From: a virus | Reading direction: 5' to 3' (one strand) | DNA: 64,000 bases | Virus record (IMG/VR): IMGVR_UViG_3300023184_000031 | Location: 42,256-106,255 of that record | The notes under the pieces: generated by a model | Seen by the model: the letters and a program-made list of their open reading frames with translations, nothing else | Told to the model about the DNA's origin: nothing | Databases searched by the model: none | Made by a program: the position numbers and the translations under genes | Shown: positions 1 through 8,724 of the stretch, piece after piece | Layout: each line of letters opens with the position of its first letter | Position numbering within the stretch: the stretch's first letter is position 1

Positions 1-534
1 CCAGTACAAGCAACTGAACCAGAAGATTTATTCATGGGTAGTGCTACAAATCCATTAGCAATGTACTTTGATAATGAACCAAATAATGATGGATCTGAAG
101 ATTTTAACAATGAAGAAGAACCAACAGCCGGCGATATAGAACCAAGCGAACCAATGTCAGCTGCAGGTAGTATGTCTGATGAAGATTATGATGCTTGGAT
201 GAAATGGAGTGATTTAAATGATCGTTTAAGTGCTACTAAATCTAATATATTAAAAGCTAAGCGTAATAAAGGTGGTAAAATTATGGGAGATATTGGTGAT
301 ACATCATCAAATGAAATACCTCGTTTAACTACTCTTAAACAATCATTAGAAGATAGAATGAATGCTTTGGTAGCAAAATCTAAATATCTTCAAAGTAAAA
401 TTGAAAAAGAAACAGGCAAAGCATACGAACCAATTGAAACGGATATTGAGGATGAAGAAGATACAATAGATGAAGCATTTAATAGAGAATACGAAATAAG
501 AAAATTACAACATTATGCTGGAATTATTAAATAA
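1..534 (+). CDS. C-terminal part of an unrecognised acidic/coiled-coil protein
   Basis: The frame is open from base 1, so the gene probably begins upstream; 177 residues are visible (an ATG at 34 is an alternative start). The visible N-terminal part is rich in Glu, Asp and Asn, the middle is a charged probable coiled coil, and it ends RKLQHYAGIIK. That end resembles the scaffold C-terminus (RMQKLANIIK) and the N-terminal tags of two small proteins here. It overlaps the next gene by 20 nt. I do not recognise the family. Being next to head genes, a virion or head-assembly role is possible but unproven. Confidence 0.6.
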   Translation, partial: PVQATEPEDLFMGSATNPLAMYFDNEPNNDGSEDFNNEEEPTAGDIEPSEPMSAAGSMSDEDYDAWMKWSDLNDRLSATKSNILKAKRNKGGKIMGDIGDTSSNEIPRLTTLKQSLEDRMNALVAKSKYLQSKIEKETGKAYEPIETDIEDEEDTIDEAFNREYEIRKLQHYAGIIK

Positions 535-871
535 ATATAAAAAACAGGCATTATATATTATTATTGGTTTATTAGTAATGTATTCAATGATTTGCCTATT
601 TACACCAAAACCACCAATGCCTATTGATTATAGAGCATCTATTGATTCTCTTATTCAATCAAATAATGTATTAATAGACCATCAAAATAAAATTGATAGT
701 ATAATTATTATTTATAATGCTAAAGTAGATTCGGTAGATAATAGAATTGATAGTGTTAAAGAAAAAACCATTATCATTAAAAAGTATTATCACGAAGTAA
801 GTAGTAAAGTAGATACGTTTCAAATATCACAACTAGATTCATTTTTTAACGCAAGATATCCACAACCATGA
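515..871 (+). CDS. Small membrane-anchored coiled-coil protein, possible i-spanin-like
   Basis: 118 residues. After a short basic start, one hydrophobic segment (about residues 12–30) would anchor it in the inner membrane. The rest is a heptad-like Ile/Val/Asp-rich region that should form a periplasmic coiled coil. It overlaps the following gene by 4 nt, and that gene encodes a second small membrane or exported coiled-coil protein. Two overlapping genes of this type resemble Rz/Rz1-like spanin pairs, but no lipobox or other diagnostic motif is seen, so the lysis role is inference. No endolysin or holin is recognised nearby. Confidence 0.6.
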   Translation: MLELLNKYKKQALYIIIGLLVMYSMICLFTPKPPMPIDYRASIDSLIQSNNVLIDHQNKIDSIIIIYNAKVDSVDNRIDSVKEKTIIIKKYYHEVSSKVDTFQISQLDSFFNARYPQP

Positions 872-1260
872 AATATCTATTAATTATATTAATATCATTA
901 TTACCAATAGCAGTAAAATCACAAGATACATCTATTAAGATATCTACATCAACTGCTAGAAGAGTTGCTAAAGATTTAGTGATATGCGATAGTACTAAAG
1001 CAATGCTTGAGGTAACTAAAGAACAACTTTCATTAACTGAACAAAAAGTAGTATTGAAAGATAGTATTATATCTAATCATGTTAATAAAGGATTATTGTA
1101 TGAAGCACGTATTCAAAACGAACAAGATAAGTTTAAGATACAAGGAATGTGGGTTAATGATTTGCGCAAACAGAATAAAAAACTTAAAGCTAATTTAATG
1201 TTTACTAAAATAGTGCTATCAGTAGCGCTAGGTGGACTAATATTACTTTCAGCCAAATAA
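868..1260 (+). CDS. Small exported coiled-coil protein with C-terminal membrane segment
   Basis: 130 residues. The N-terminus (MKYLLIILISLLPIAVKSQ) looks like a signal peptide. A charged coiled-coil region follows (about 45–105), then a C-terminal hydrophobic helix (about 112–128). It is translationally coupled to the upstream membrane protein (4-nt overlap). The pair may act in the envelope, for example in lysis. No sequence motif identifies the family, and the signal peptide is not a lipoprotein type. Confidence 0.6.
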   Translation: MKYLLIILISLLPIAVKSQDTSIKISTSTARRVAKDLVICDSTKAMLEVTKEQLSLTEQKVVLKDSIISNHVNKGLLYEARIQNEQDKFKIQGMWVNDLRKQNKKLKANLMFTKIVLSVALGGLILLSAK

Positions 1261-1262
1261 TC

Positions 1263-1334
1263 GTCCTGCTACCATAGGACTGCCTATCTAGACCATAGGT
1301 GCAAGAGCTTAATCCCGTAAGGTTAGGCTTTTTT
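1263..1334 (+). terminator. Two short hairpins followed by a terminator hairpin
   Basis: Three stems follow one another in the gene-free spacer: GTCCT/AGGAC (1263–1267 with 1276–1280), CCTAT/ATAGG (1283–1287 with 1295–1299), and a longer bulged stem (1306–1315 with 1321–1329) followed by a T-run. The last is a plausible intrinsic terminator; the first two are unexplained. Confidence 0.55.
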
Positions 1335-1337
1335 ATA

Positions 1338-1345
1338 TATTTATT
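1338..1345 (+). promoter_or_regulatory. TATTTATT promoter-like octamer
   Basis: TATTTATT lies directly after the terminator T-run and 24 nt before the ATG at 1370, the arrangement seen before many genes in this window. Confidence 0.5.
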
Positions 1346-1369
1346 AATATAAATAACAATAAAAAAAAA

Positions 1370-1711
1370 ATGAAACAACAAATTAACGAAATCAAAAGAA
1401 TGCAAGAGTTAGCTGGCCTATCAGTAAACAATGAAGCATTTGCTTCTTTTCAAAATACATTTAAAGATACAAATGATGAAGAGCAAAAACAATCAATGAC
1501 AAGAGTATATGGAGACGCTGATGATTATCCTAAAGAATTAAATACATTAGTATCAACTTTTATAGGAGCTTCAGATAATTATGCAATCACAAAAGATGGT
1601 AACACATTTAATGTTTATAAATACAGACGTATGCTAGATGGTGTTGGTAATCCAACTCCCTTTACTAGTATAGATGATGCTAAGAAGTTTATACAAAAGG
1701 ATAATAGGTAA
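1370..1711 (+). CDS. Small protein with N-terminal NEIKRMQELAGL tag
   Basis: 113 residues. The first 17 residues (MKQQINEIKRMQELAGL) nearly match the start of the 87-residue protein at 41292, with 20 identical bases in a row, while the bodies are unrelated. The tag contains INE, matching the (I/L)xE consensus of T4-type prohead proteases. The rest is a small soluble domain with a YxVYKYRRMLDG-like strand region. It is monocistronic between two hairpins. A packaged internal head protein is a reasonable guess, not a demonstrated function. Confidence 0.6.
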   Translation: MKQQINEIKRMQELAGLSVNNEAFASFQNTFKDTNDEEQKQSMTRVYGDADDYPKELNTLVSTFIGASDNYAITKDGNTFNVYKYRRMLDGVGNPTPFTSIDDAKKFIQKDNR

Positions 1712-1742
1712 AACCACTCTTAGGATAGAATCCCTTAGTTAA

Positions 1743-1769
1743 CCCAACTCCATAAGGTTGGGCTTTTTT
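1743..1769 (+). terminator. Intrinsic terminator
   Basis: Stem CCCAAC/GTTGGG (1743–1748 with 1757–1762), 8-nt loop, then CTTTTTT. Confidence 0.75.
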
Positions 1770-1772
1770 ATA

Positions 1773-1780
1773 TATTTATA
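1773..1780 (+). promoter_or_regulatory. TATTTATA promoter-like octamer before terminase
   Basis: TATTTATA immediately follows the terminator and lies 20 nt before the terminase ATG at 1801. Confidence 0.55.
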
Positions 1781-1800
1781 TACAATCAATAGTATATAAT

Positions 1801-3396
1801 ATGGCTGAACAAGCTAACATTAAAGATATAATAAAACAGGAATATATAAAATGCGCTATGGATCCCGTGCATTTTTTCCGCAAATATTGTTACATTACCC
1901 ACCCGGTTAAAGGTAGAGTATTATTTCATTTATACTCATTTCAGGAAAATACATTAAATGAATTTAGATCTAATCGTTTTTCTATTGTAAATAAATCACG
2001 TCAGTTAGGTATTTCTACTCTAGTAGCAGGATACTCATTATGGACAATGTTATTTAATAAGGATAAAACAGTATTGTGTATAGCAACAAAGCAAGAAACC
2101 GCTAAAGGTATGGTTGAGAAAGTACAGTTTATGTATAATAATCTACCAGCTTGGCTACGTGGTAATACAAAACCACTATCAGATAATAAACTCTCACTCA
2201 AATTAGCCAATAACTCTCAAATTGTAGCTACATCAGCCGCCTCAGATGCAGGTAGATCTTACGCTGTATCTTTGTTACTAATAGATGAGGCCGCGTTTAT
2301 TGAAGGTATTGATAAAATATACACGAGTATTAAACCAACAATTGCTACGGGTGGAGGAATTATTGCCTTATCATCACCAAATGGTATTGGTAACTGGTTC
2401 CATAAAATGTATACTGAAGCTCAAATTGGTAAGAATGACTTTAAGCCAATAGAACTAAAATGGAATTTACACCCAGATAGAGTGGCACCAATAGATCCAG
2501 GATGGGAAGAACGTGAACGTGCTAATATGTCTCCTAGAGAATTTGCTCAAGAGTATGACTGTGACTTTTTGGGATCAGGAAACTCAGTCGTAGATTCAGA
2601 CATATTAACCTTTTATGAGCAAACATACATCCAAGAACCAATCGAACGTCGCTTTTTGGGTGGGGATTATTGGATTTGGCAGTATCCAGATTATAGCAAG
2701 TCTTATGTGGTGTGCGCTGACATTGCCCGTGGTGATAGTAGTGACTATTCTACGTTCCATGTTATCGACATCGAATCCTGTGAACAAGTCGCAGAATATA
2801 AATCCCAAATAGGTACTAGAGATTTTGGTAATATGCTAGTATCTGTTGCTACAGAATACAACAACGCATTATTAGTACCAGAAAACTCAAATATAGGATG
2901 GGATGTTGTTAATACTATTATTGAAAAAGGATACCAAAATCTATATTATTCTCCTCGCGCTTATGGTGAACTAAATATTGATAAGTGGATGGCTAAAATG
3001 GGTACCGATCAAACAGTACCTGGGTTTACTATGTCAGTAAAGACAAGACCACTTGTTATCTCTAAAATGGAGGCGTATATTCGAGATAGACATTTTATTT
3101 TTCATTCTAAACGTTTGCTAGAAGAACTACGTGTGTTTATTTGGATGAATGGTAAACCACAAGCACAAAATGGATATAATGATGATTTGGTAATGGCCTT
3201 AGGTATTGGATTATTTATTAGAGATACTGGTATTAAATTTAATCAACAAGGTATGGATATAACTAGAAAATCTATTGATAATATATCTAGTACAAGATTG
3301 GGATATAGTAATATGGCATCCATGCCTGATGGTGTAGCTAACCCATACCAAATAGAAACCCCATATGGGTCAGAGGACATTACATGGCTAATATAA
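1801..3396 (+). CDS. terL: Terminase large subunit (gp17-like)
   Basis: 531 residues, somewhat shorter than T4 gp17 (610). The N-terminal ATPase has a deviant Walker A, SRQLGIST (66–73), a Walker B with catalytic Glu, LLLIDEAAF (158–166), and the coupling motif SSPNG (191–195). The C-terminal RNase H-like nuclease begins with ADIARGDSSDYS (Asp307) and has a late acidic motif NGYNDDLVMALG. It cuts concatemeric DNA and powers packaging through the portal encoded next. No small terminase subunit is recognised in the window. A minus-strand frame inside it is a shadow. Confidence 0.95.
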   Translation: MAEQANIKDIIKQEYIKCAMDPVHFFRKYCYITHPVKGRVLFHLYSFQENTLNEFRSNRFSIVNKSRQLGISTLVAGYSLWTMLFNKDKTVLCIATKQETAKGMVEKVQFMYNNLPAWLRGNTKPLSDNKLSLKLANNSQIVATSAASDAGRSYAVSLLLIDEAAFIEGIDKIYTSIKPTIATGGGIIALSSPNGIGNWFHKMYTEAQIGKNDFKPIELKWNLHPDRVAPIDPGWEERERANMSPREFAQEYDCDFLGSGNSVVDSDILTFYEQTYIQEPIERRFLGGDYWIWQYPDYSKSYVVCADIARGDSSDYSTFHVIDIESCEQVAEYKSQIGTRDFGNMLVSVATEYNNALLVPENSNIGWDVVNTIIEKGYQNLYYSPRAYGELNIDKWMAKMGTDQTVPGFTMSVKTRPLVISKMEAYIRDRHFIFHSKRLLEELRVFIWMNGKPQAQNGYNDDLVMALGIGLFIRDTGIKFNQQGMDITRKSIDNISSTRLGYSNMASMPDGVANPYQIETPYGSEDITWLI

Positions 3397-3404
3397 TTAA
3401 TAAA

Positions 3405-3412
3405 TATTTATT
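3405..3412 (+). promoter_or_regulatory. TATTTATT promoter-like octamer before portal
   Basis: TATTTATTGACATAATAAAA is an almost exact copy of the leader at 32161 (TATTTATTGACACAATAAAA). The portal ATG is 17 nt after the octamer. Confidence 0.55.
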
Positions 3413-3429
3413 GACATAATAAAACACAA

Positions 3430-5319
3430 ATGGCTGAACAAAATACAGGTTTATTTAGTAGATTAAGACGTTTATTTAGTACTGATGTGGTAATCAGAAA
3501 TGTAGGCGGAAACCAACTAAAAACAATAGATGTTGATCGTATCCAAGCATATGGTAATGTAAAAACCAATGCTCTTATAGATAGATTTACTAAGCTACAC
3601 CGCTATGGCGCTAATATGCCATACAACCCAACAATGAACTACCAAACACTTCGTATTCAGTTGTATACTGACTATGAAGCTATGGATACTGAATCAATCA
3701 TTGCCTCTGCTCTTGATATTATTGCTGATGAATCAACACTTAAGAATGAAACACAAGAAGTATTACAAATTCGATCACCAGATGAAAATGTACAACGTAT
3801 ATTATATAATTTATTCTATGATGTATTGAATATTGAATTCAATTTATGGTTATGGATTAGAAATATGTGTAAATATGGCGACTTTTATTTACATCTTGAG
3901 ATAGCTGAAAAATTTGGTGTATATAATGTAACACCATTATCAGTTTATGATATGATTCGTGAAGAGGGTATGGATCCTCAAAATCCATCATACGTTTGTT
4001 TCAAGATTGATCCAATGGTGATCGCAGCTGGTGGTATTAATTCACGTGTTAAAGATAGAGATGGTAAAATCAAATTTGAAAACTACGAAATAGCGCATTT
4101 CAGGCTATTAACTGACGCTAACTATCTCCCTTATGGACGCTCGTACATAGAGCCTGCTCGTAAAACATATAAGCAGTATGTGCTGATGAAGGATGCAATG
4201 ATGCTCCATCGTATAACACGTGCCCCGGAAAAACGTGTATTTTATGTTGATATAGGTAATATGCCACCAAACGAGGTTGATGGATACATGGAACGTTTAA
4301 AGCAAAAAATGCAAAAAACACCATATATAGATAAAAATACAGGTGAATATAATCTGAAGTATAATATGATGAACGTGATGGAGGATTTTTATATCCCTCA
4401 ACGTGGCTCTAACTCAAATACTAAGATTGATACAATTAAAGGTCTTGAATATAATGCTATTGATGATGTAAATTTCCTACGTGATGAAATGTTAGCGGCG
4501 CTTAAGGTACCTAAAGCATTCTTTGGCTTTGAAAAAGATTTGACTGGTAAAGCTACATTAGCTGCTGAAGATATTCGTTTCGCTCGTACAGTAGAGCGTA
4601 TTCAGCGTATTGTATTATCTGAACTATATAAAATTGCATTAGTACATTTATATACTCAAGGATTTGATGGTGAAGCACTATCTAATTTTGATTTAGCATT
4701 AACAGTTCCATCAATTATATATGAGCAAGAAAAAATTGCTCTATGGAAGGAAAAGATTGCATTAGCTAAAGACATGCAGGACACTAAATTAATCCCATCT
4801 GATTGGATATTCGACAATATATTCCAATTCAGCGAAGATCAATTCGATGAAATGCGCGATCTAGTAGCTGAAGATATGAAACGTACATTCCGCTTCTCAC
4901 AAATCGAGAATGAGGGTAATGATCCGGCTAAATCAGGTAAATCATATGGCACACCACATGATCTAGCATCATTGTATGGTAAAGGTAGAGCAGGTATGAA
5001 TATAGATGGACCTGTCCCTCCAGGATATGATGAAAAACGTCCTGTTGGTCGTCCTGAAGAAAAAGCATCTATTATAGGTACACAAAAAGATCCATTAGGT
5101 AAAGATAGATTAGGTAGTAAAGAAAATGCTACATTATATACTGCTAATATTCCTGATGAAGGTAGTGGCACACCAAAAAGCTATGGTGCTTTAGCACTAG
5201 CTGAAACATTGCGATATAGAGATATGTTAAAAGGTATACCAAGATCTGATAAACAAATGGTATTCGAATCGCAACAGGAATCTTCATTATTAGACGAAAA
5301 AAATATTAAGGATATATAA
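3430..5319 (+). CDS. gp20: Portal vertex protein (gp20-like)
   Basis: 629 residues (T4 gp20 is 524). The conserved T4-type portal body runs to about residue 510, including the region KVFYVDIGNMP-type strand near 275 and the GLEYNAIDDVNFLRDEML segment near 340. Portal proteins form the dodecameric ring for DNA entry, head assembly initiation and neck attachment. About 115 extra C-terminal residues are Gly/Pro/charged and look disordered; this tail is longer than in T4. It follows the terminase and precedes putative core proteins, a normal head-module position. Confidence 0.92.
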   Translation: MAEQNTGLFSRLRRLFSTDVVIRNVGGNQLKTIDVDRIQAYGNVKTNALIDRFTKLHRYGANMPYNPTMNYQTLRIQLYTDYEAMDTESIIASALDIIADESTLKNETQEVLQIRSPDENVQRILYNLFYDVLNIEFNLWLWIRNMCKYGDFYLHLEIAEKFGVYNVTPLSVYDMIREEGMDPQNPSYVCFKIDPMVIAAGGINSRVKDRDGKIKFENYEIAHFRLLTDANYLPYGRSYIEPARKTYKQYVLMKDAMMLHRITRAPEKRVFYVDIGNMPPNEVDGYMERLKQKMQKTPYIDKNTGEYNLKYNMMNVMEDFYIPQRGSNSNTKIDTIKGLEYNAIDDVNFLRDEMLAALKVPKAFFGFEKDLTGKATLAAEDIRFARTVERIQRIVLSELYKIALVHLYTQGFDGEALSNFDLALTVPSIIYEQEKIALWKEKIALAKDMQDTKLIPSDWIFDNIFQFSEDQFDEMRDLVAEDMKRTFRFSQIENEGNDPAKSGKSYGTPHDLASLYGKGRAGMNIDGPVPPGYDEKRPVGRPEEKASIIGTQKDPLGKDRLGSKENATLYTANIPDEGSGTPKSYGALALAETLRYRDMLKGIPRSDKQMVFESQQESSLLDEKNIKDI

Positions 5320-5327
5320 TAATTATA

Positions 5328-5335
5328 TATTTATT
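5328..5335 (+). promoter_or_regulatory. TATTTATT promoter-like octamer
   Basis: TATTTATT 21 nt before the ATG at 5357, in the 37-nt spacer after the portal gene. Confidence 0.45.
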
Positions 5336-5356
5336 GGTAGTGCACACTAAACTTAT

Positions 5357-6211
5357 ATGAAAATAAAACATAGTAAATTTAAAAATACTGGTATATTATT
5401 TGAATTACTAGTACGCCAAGTAGCATCAGATACAGTATCTGGTAAAGACTCAGCTGCTATTAATTTGATTAAGAAATATTTTTCCAAGTCAGAATTGGCT
5501 AAAGAATATAAACTATACCAGGCTTTAGTTAACTCAAAAGCATTAACAGAAGGTAAAGCCGAGTCATTAATTAATGCTACGCTTGAAATATCTTCACGTT
5601 TAAATCGCTCTGCACTACGTAAAGAAAAATATAACATTATTAAGGATATTCGTGAACATTATGATTTAGAAGATTTTTTTAAATCAAAGATTAACAACTA
5701 CTCCCAATATGCTGCTGCATTTAATTTAATAGAGGCTCACAACTCACTAGAGTTTGTTGAGCCATCTCAAGTTATTGAAAATAAGGTAACACTACTTGAA
5801 CACATCATACGTAAAGAAGTAAATAAAGATGAAGTAAAAGATCGTGTAATGGAAGAATATCTTTCAATGGATAAAGGTACGCGCATTTTAGTATACAAAA
5901 CATTATTAGAAAGATTTAATAATAAATATAATGATATGTCTAACACACAGAAATCTGTGTTGAAAGAATACATTAATAATATATCTAATACTGTTAAATT
6001 ACGTGAATTTGTTAATAATCATTTCGCTGCTATTAGAGCAGAATTGAATAGATTAAATCAAACAGTAACAGACAAAACAGTACAAATTAAAATACACGAA
6101 GTGGTTAATATTCTTAAACCACTTGAGAAAAATCAAAATGTAAAAGACGACAATATTATTGCTTTACTACAATTCCACCAATTAATATCAGAATTAAAGA
6201 CAGTAAAATAA
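5357..6211 (+). CDS. Helical head-module protein, unknown function
   Basis: 284 residues, predicted almost wholly helical, with a basic N-terminus (MKIKHSKFKNTGILFELLVR) and no recognised enzymatic motif. Its stop overlaps the next start (TAATG). It sits between portal and prohead protease, where T4 carries the small core genes 67 and 68, so an assembly or core role is likely by position. I do not recognise the family beyond that. Confidence 0.65.
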   Translation: MKIKHSKFKNTGILFELLVRQVASDTVSGKDSAAINLIKKYFSKSELAKEYKLYQALVNSKALTEGKAESLINATLEISSRLNRSALRKEKYNIIKDIREHYDLEDFFKSKINNYSQYAAAFNLIEAHNSLEFVEPSQVIENKVTLLEHIIRKEVNKDEVKDRVMEEYLSMDKGTRILVYKTLLERFNNKYNDMSNTQKSVLKEYINNISNTVKLREFVNNHFAAIRAELNRLNQTVTDKTVQIKIHEVVNILKPLEKNQNVKDDNIIALLQFHQLISELKTVK

Positions 6212-6879
6212 TGGATTTAAAAGAATATATCAAACAGCTTGCCCGTGAAATATTGGATGAAGAAACGGGTACAGGTGCTATTGGTGTTGGTGCTGGTCCT
6301 ATTATGACACCAAATTGGGTTGCTCCTAAAGGACAAAAAGAAAACGCTGCAACTAAAACAGCTAAAAAGCAAGGGTTTACTGTTACTAAAGGTGAAACTG
6401 AAATGCCTGGTGATTCTAAAGTAAAAGATTACGTATCATTAACAGGTAAGAAGAAAAAGAAAGTTAAAATATACCAGGAAAGCGGCTACGATGATCCATC
6501 TAAATATGGAGCAAAATCCGAATATGGAGCATCATCACCATATAGTGCTGCATCTAAATATGGCGCTGCAAGTGAGTATACAAAAAACGAATCACTGACA
6601 AATATTGTTAAAGAAGAGTTACTGAACGAAGTAACATACCATAAATTCAAAAACGAAGTTAAATTCCGCACTAAAAACGAACAACTACACAAAGCAATAC
6701 GTGAAGTAAAACGTAAATTACAAGAAATTGATCGTATTGTTGAATATACATCTCGTATGAAGCAAGAATTGAGTGAAGGTGAAGAAGGATTAAAGTACTG
6801 GAAAAAAACAGAAAGCAATATAGCAACTATATCAGAAATGATAAATCAATTAAACAACAAAATTAAAAACTTATATTAG
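6211..6879 (+). CDS. Putative prohead core/internal protein with YGA repeats
   Basis: 222 residues. The N-terminus MDLKEYIKQLAREILDE ends in LDE, a match to the (I/L)xE prohead-protease site. Residues about 90–125 hold a short repeat of the type YGAxSxYGAASxY. The C-terminal half is a Lys/Glu-rich coiled coil ending near the stop. It lies between portal and protease with a 1-nt overlap upstream. A core or internal head role is inferred from position, charge and the candidate cleavage site. Confidence 0.6.
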   Translation: MDLKEYIKQLAREILDEETGTGAIGVGAGPIMTPNWVAPKGQKENAATKTAKKQGFTVTKGETEMPGDSKVKDYVSLTGKKKKKVKIYQESGYDDPSKYGAKSEYGASSPYSAASKYGAASEYTKNESLTNIVKEELLNEVTYHKFKNEVKFRTKNEQLHKAIREVKRKLQEIDRIVEYTSRMKQELSEGEEGLKYWKKTESNIATISEMINQLNNKIKNLY

Positions 6880-6881
6880 TA

Positions 6882-7010
6882 ATGGCTAAAGCAAAAGGAT
6901 CTAGTGATGCTAGAAAAGTTACATTTGGAGCTCGTAAAAAAGGAACAGCAAAAAAATCATTCAATAAACACACACCACGACCTAAGAAATACGTAGGTCA
7001 AGGACGATAA
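6882..7010 (+). CDS. 42-residue very basic protein
   Basis: ATG at 6882, stop at 7008–7010; 42 residues starting MAKAKGSSDARK and ending KYVGQGR. About a third of the residues are Lys or Arg and there is no acidic cluster, so it should bind nucleic acid or an acidic partner such as the scaffold. It begins 2 nt after the previous stop inside the head cluster, which supports a real gene. T4 also has small core proteins here, but sequence homology is not visible. Confidence 0.65.
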   Translation: MAKAKGSSDARKVTFGARKKGTAKKSFNKHTPRPKKYVGQGR

Positions 7011-7020
7011 AAGACATACA

Positions 7021-8718
7021 ATGAAAAGTATTAAACAACAGTACATCGATCTACGTGAAGGTAATATGTCACAAGCAAATTTCATGCGTAACTTACGTAT
7101 GACCTTACCTCAATACGTTACTAATTTATCTTCATTTGAAGACTCAGTTCGTATCCTTAAAAATAAAGGTATATTGACTGAAGCTGATCTTTCTATATCA
7201 AAAGATACAGTAGATAAGATGAAAAGTGTCCTTCAAGGATTAACAGCTAATAATGATGAATATCATAGAGACGGATATACTATGGGTTTCTTTGAAGGTG
7301 AGGGTCAAGATGAAAAAGGTAAAGAAATATCTGAAACCGATACTAATTCAGGTCCAAATGCTCAGTGGTTAGGAAGCATTAAAGATATTATAGAAGATAA
7401 ATGGCAAAATGGTGAAATCAAAACATCGGCTGAATATGGTAGTGTAATGACTAAATTAAGTACTCAACCAGAAGGTATAATAGCTCAATATGGTGAAACT
7501 AGTGCTGAAGATGCTGCTAATAAATTACTTAATAGTGTATCTCATTTAGGTAGTGAATATGAGCCAGAATCAGGAGAAGATGAAGATTTTGAAAGAGATT
7601 ATGATATGGATTATAAAGACCCAAATGATCCTTTTGATATGGCTGAATCATTAAATGAAACAGTATCAGATGATGAGATCATGAAAAAATATAATGAAAT
7701 GTTTGGTAAAAATCCACAAACTAAATTTGCGGATGTAGCTAAAGCATTAAATATTCCTGAAGATCAAGTTAGTGCTGCTTTACAACCGGGAAATATACCT
7801 AAATTTGGTTTAAGAGAAGCCAAAGACGAAAAAGGTAAATGGACTAATACATCTGGTAAATCAATGTATGATCAATTTAAAGAAATTGACAATTTAAATG
7901 GTCAAGAAGTATTGATTGGTATTGATTTTGAAATGGAAAAAAACCATGATTTAACTAAACAAGAGGCTGCTAAAATTGTAATTAGGAATTTAAAGAAAAT
8001 TCCAAACTATTATACTAATTTTAAATTGTCAGGTAAAGAAGGATACGAACCAGGTTATATTGGCGGGAAATCAGCTCAACCAGAAGCACATCAGATGCAG
8101 TATCTTGATAAAAACAGGGGTAATGTAGTTGATAAGAAAAGAGGAATGCAACCAGTAAAAGGTGTTGAAAAACCTAAAAAAGATTCTGATAAAGGCGGTG
8201 AAACAAATAAAGCAGAAAAGAATATTAAATTAATGTCTCTTATCGCTAAAACAGTACGTGGCATGAAGAAAATGGATGCGACTGGTGAGAAAATGAAGAA
8301 AATTGTAATGAAAGAAGCACAATTAAATGACTTCCCAGGTGAAACACCAGGTAAAATAGCTCAACAAATACAAAATTATATTGATAGCAACCCAACATTA
8401 CAAAAATATTCAGACGAAATTACATTACAATCAAATCCTGATGGATTTTTAAGATTTGGATATTGGGAAACATTACCATCTGATGCTGCTAAAGCATTAT
8501 CATTGCAATTCAATATTGAACCAGATTATATTGATGCTGATGAAGATACTTCAGGGGGAACTTTTTACAGATTAACACCAAAACATACAGCTGGTAAAGT
8601 TAATTTAAATAAAGCTGATTTAATGAGAATGATTCGTGAAGAATTAGCTGAAATAACAGGCGTTTATAGCGGTGATGCAATGGATGCTGAAGACGGAAGT
8701 TCATACACAAACGATTAA
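7021..8718 (+). CDS. Large acidic head-module protein, unknown
   Basis: 565 residues. The N-terminal 50 residues (KQQYIDLREGNMSQANFMRN and the following segment to about 50) look like a compact helical domain. LRE at residues 11–13 could be a prohead-protease site. The middle is acidic and repetitive (Glu/Asp near 185–215), a Lys-rich linker lies near 370–400, and the C-terminus carries a helix NKADLMRMIREELAEITG. It lies directly before the protease. An internal or core head protein is the best guess from position and composition. Confidence 0.6.
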   Translation: MKSIKQQYIDLREGNMSQANFMRNLRMTLPQYVTNLSSFEDSVRILKNKGILTEADLSISKDTVDKMKSVLQGLTANNDEYHRDGYTMGFFEGEGQDEKGKEISETDTNSGPNAQWLGSIKDIIEDKWQNGEIKTSAEYGSVMTKLSTQPEGIIAQYGETSAEDAANKLLNSVSHLGSEYEPESGEDEDFERDYDMDYKDPNDPFDMAESLNETVSDDEIMKKYNEMFGKNPQTKFADVAKALNIPEDQVSAALQPGNIPKFGLREAKDEKGKWTNTSGKSMYDQFKEIDNLNGQEVLIGIDFEMEKNHDLTKQEAAKIVIRNLKKIPNYYTNFKLSGKEGYEPGYIGGKSAQPEAHQMQYLDKNRGNVVDKKRGMQPVKGVEKPKKDSDKGGETNKAEKNIKLMSLIAKTVRGMKKMDATGEKMKKIVMKEAQLNDFPGETPGKIAQQIQNYIDSNPTLQKYSDEITLQSNPDGFLRFGYWETLPSDAAKALSLQFNIEPDYIDADEDTSGGTFYRLTPKHTAGKVNLNKADLMRMIREELAEITGVYSGDAMDAEDGSSYTND

Positions 8719-8724
8719 TATAAT

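Noticed and set aside
1263-1301. tRNA-like cloverleaf
   Set aside because: Two stems are present, but there is no acceptor stem, TTC-type arm or CCA end.
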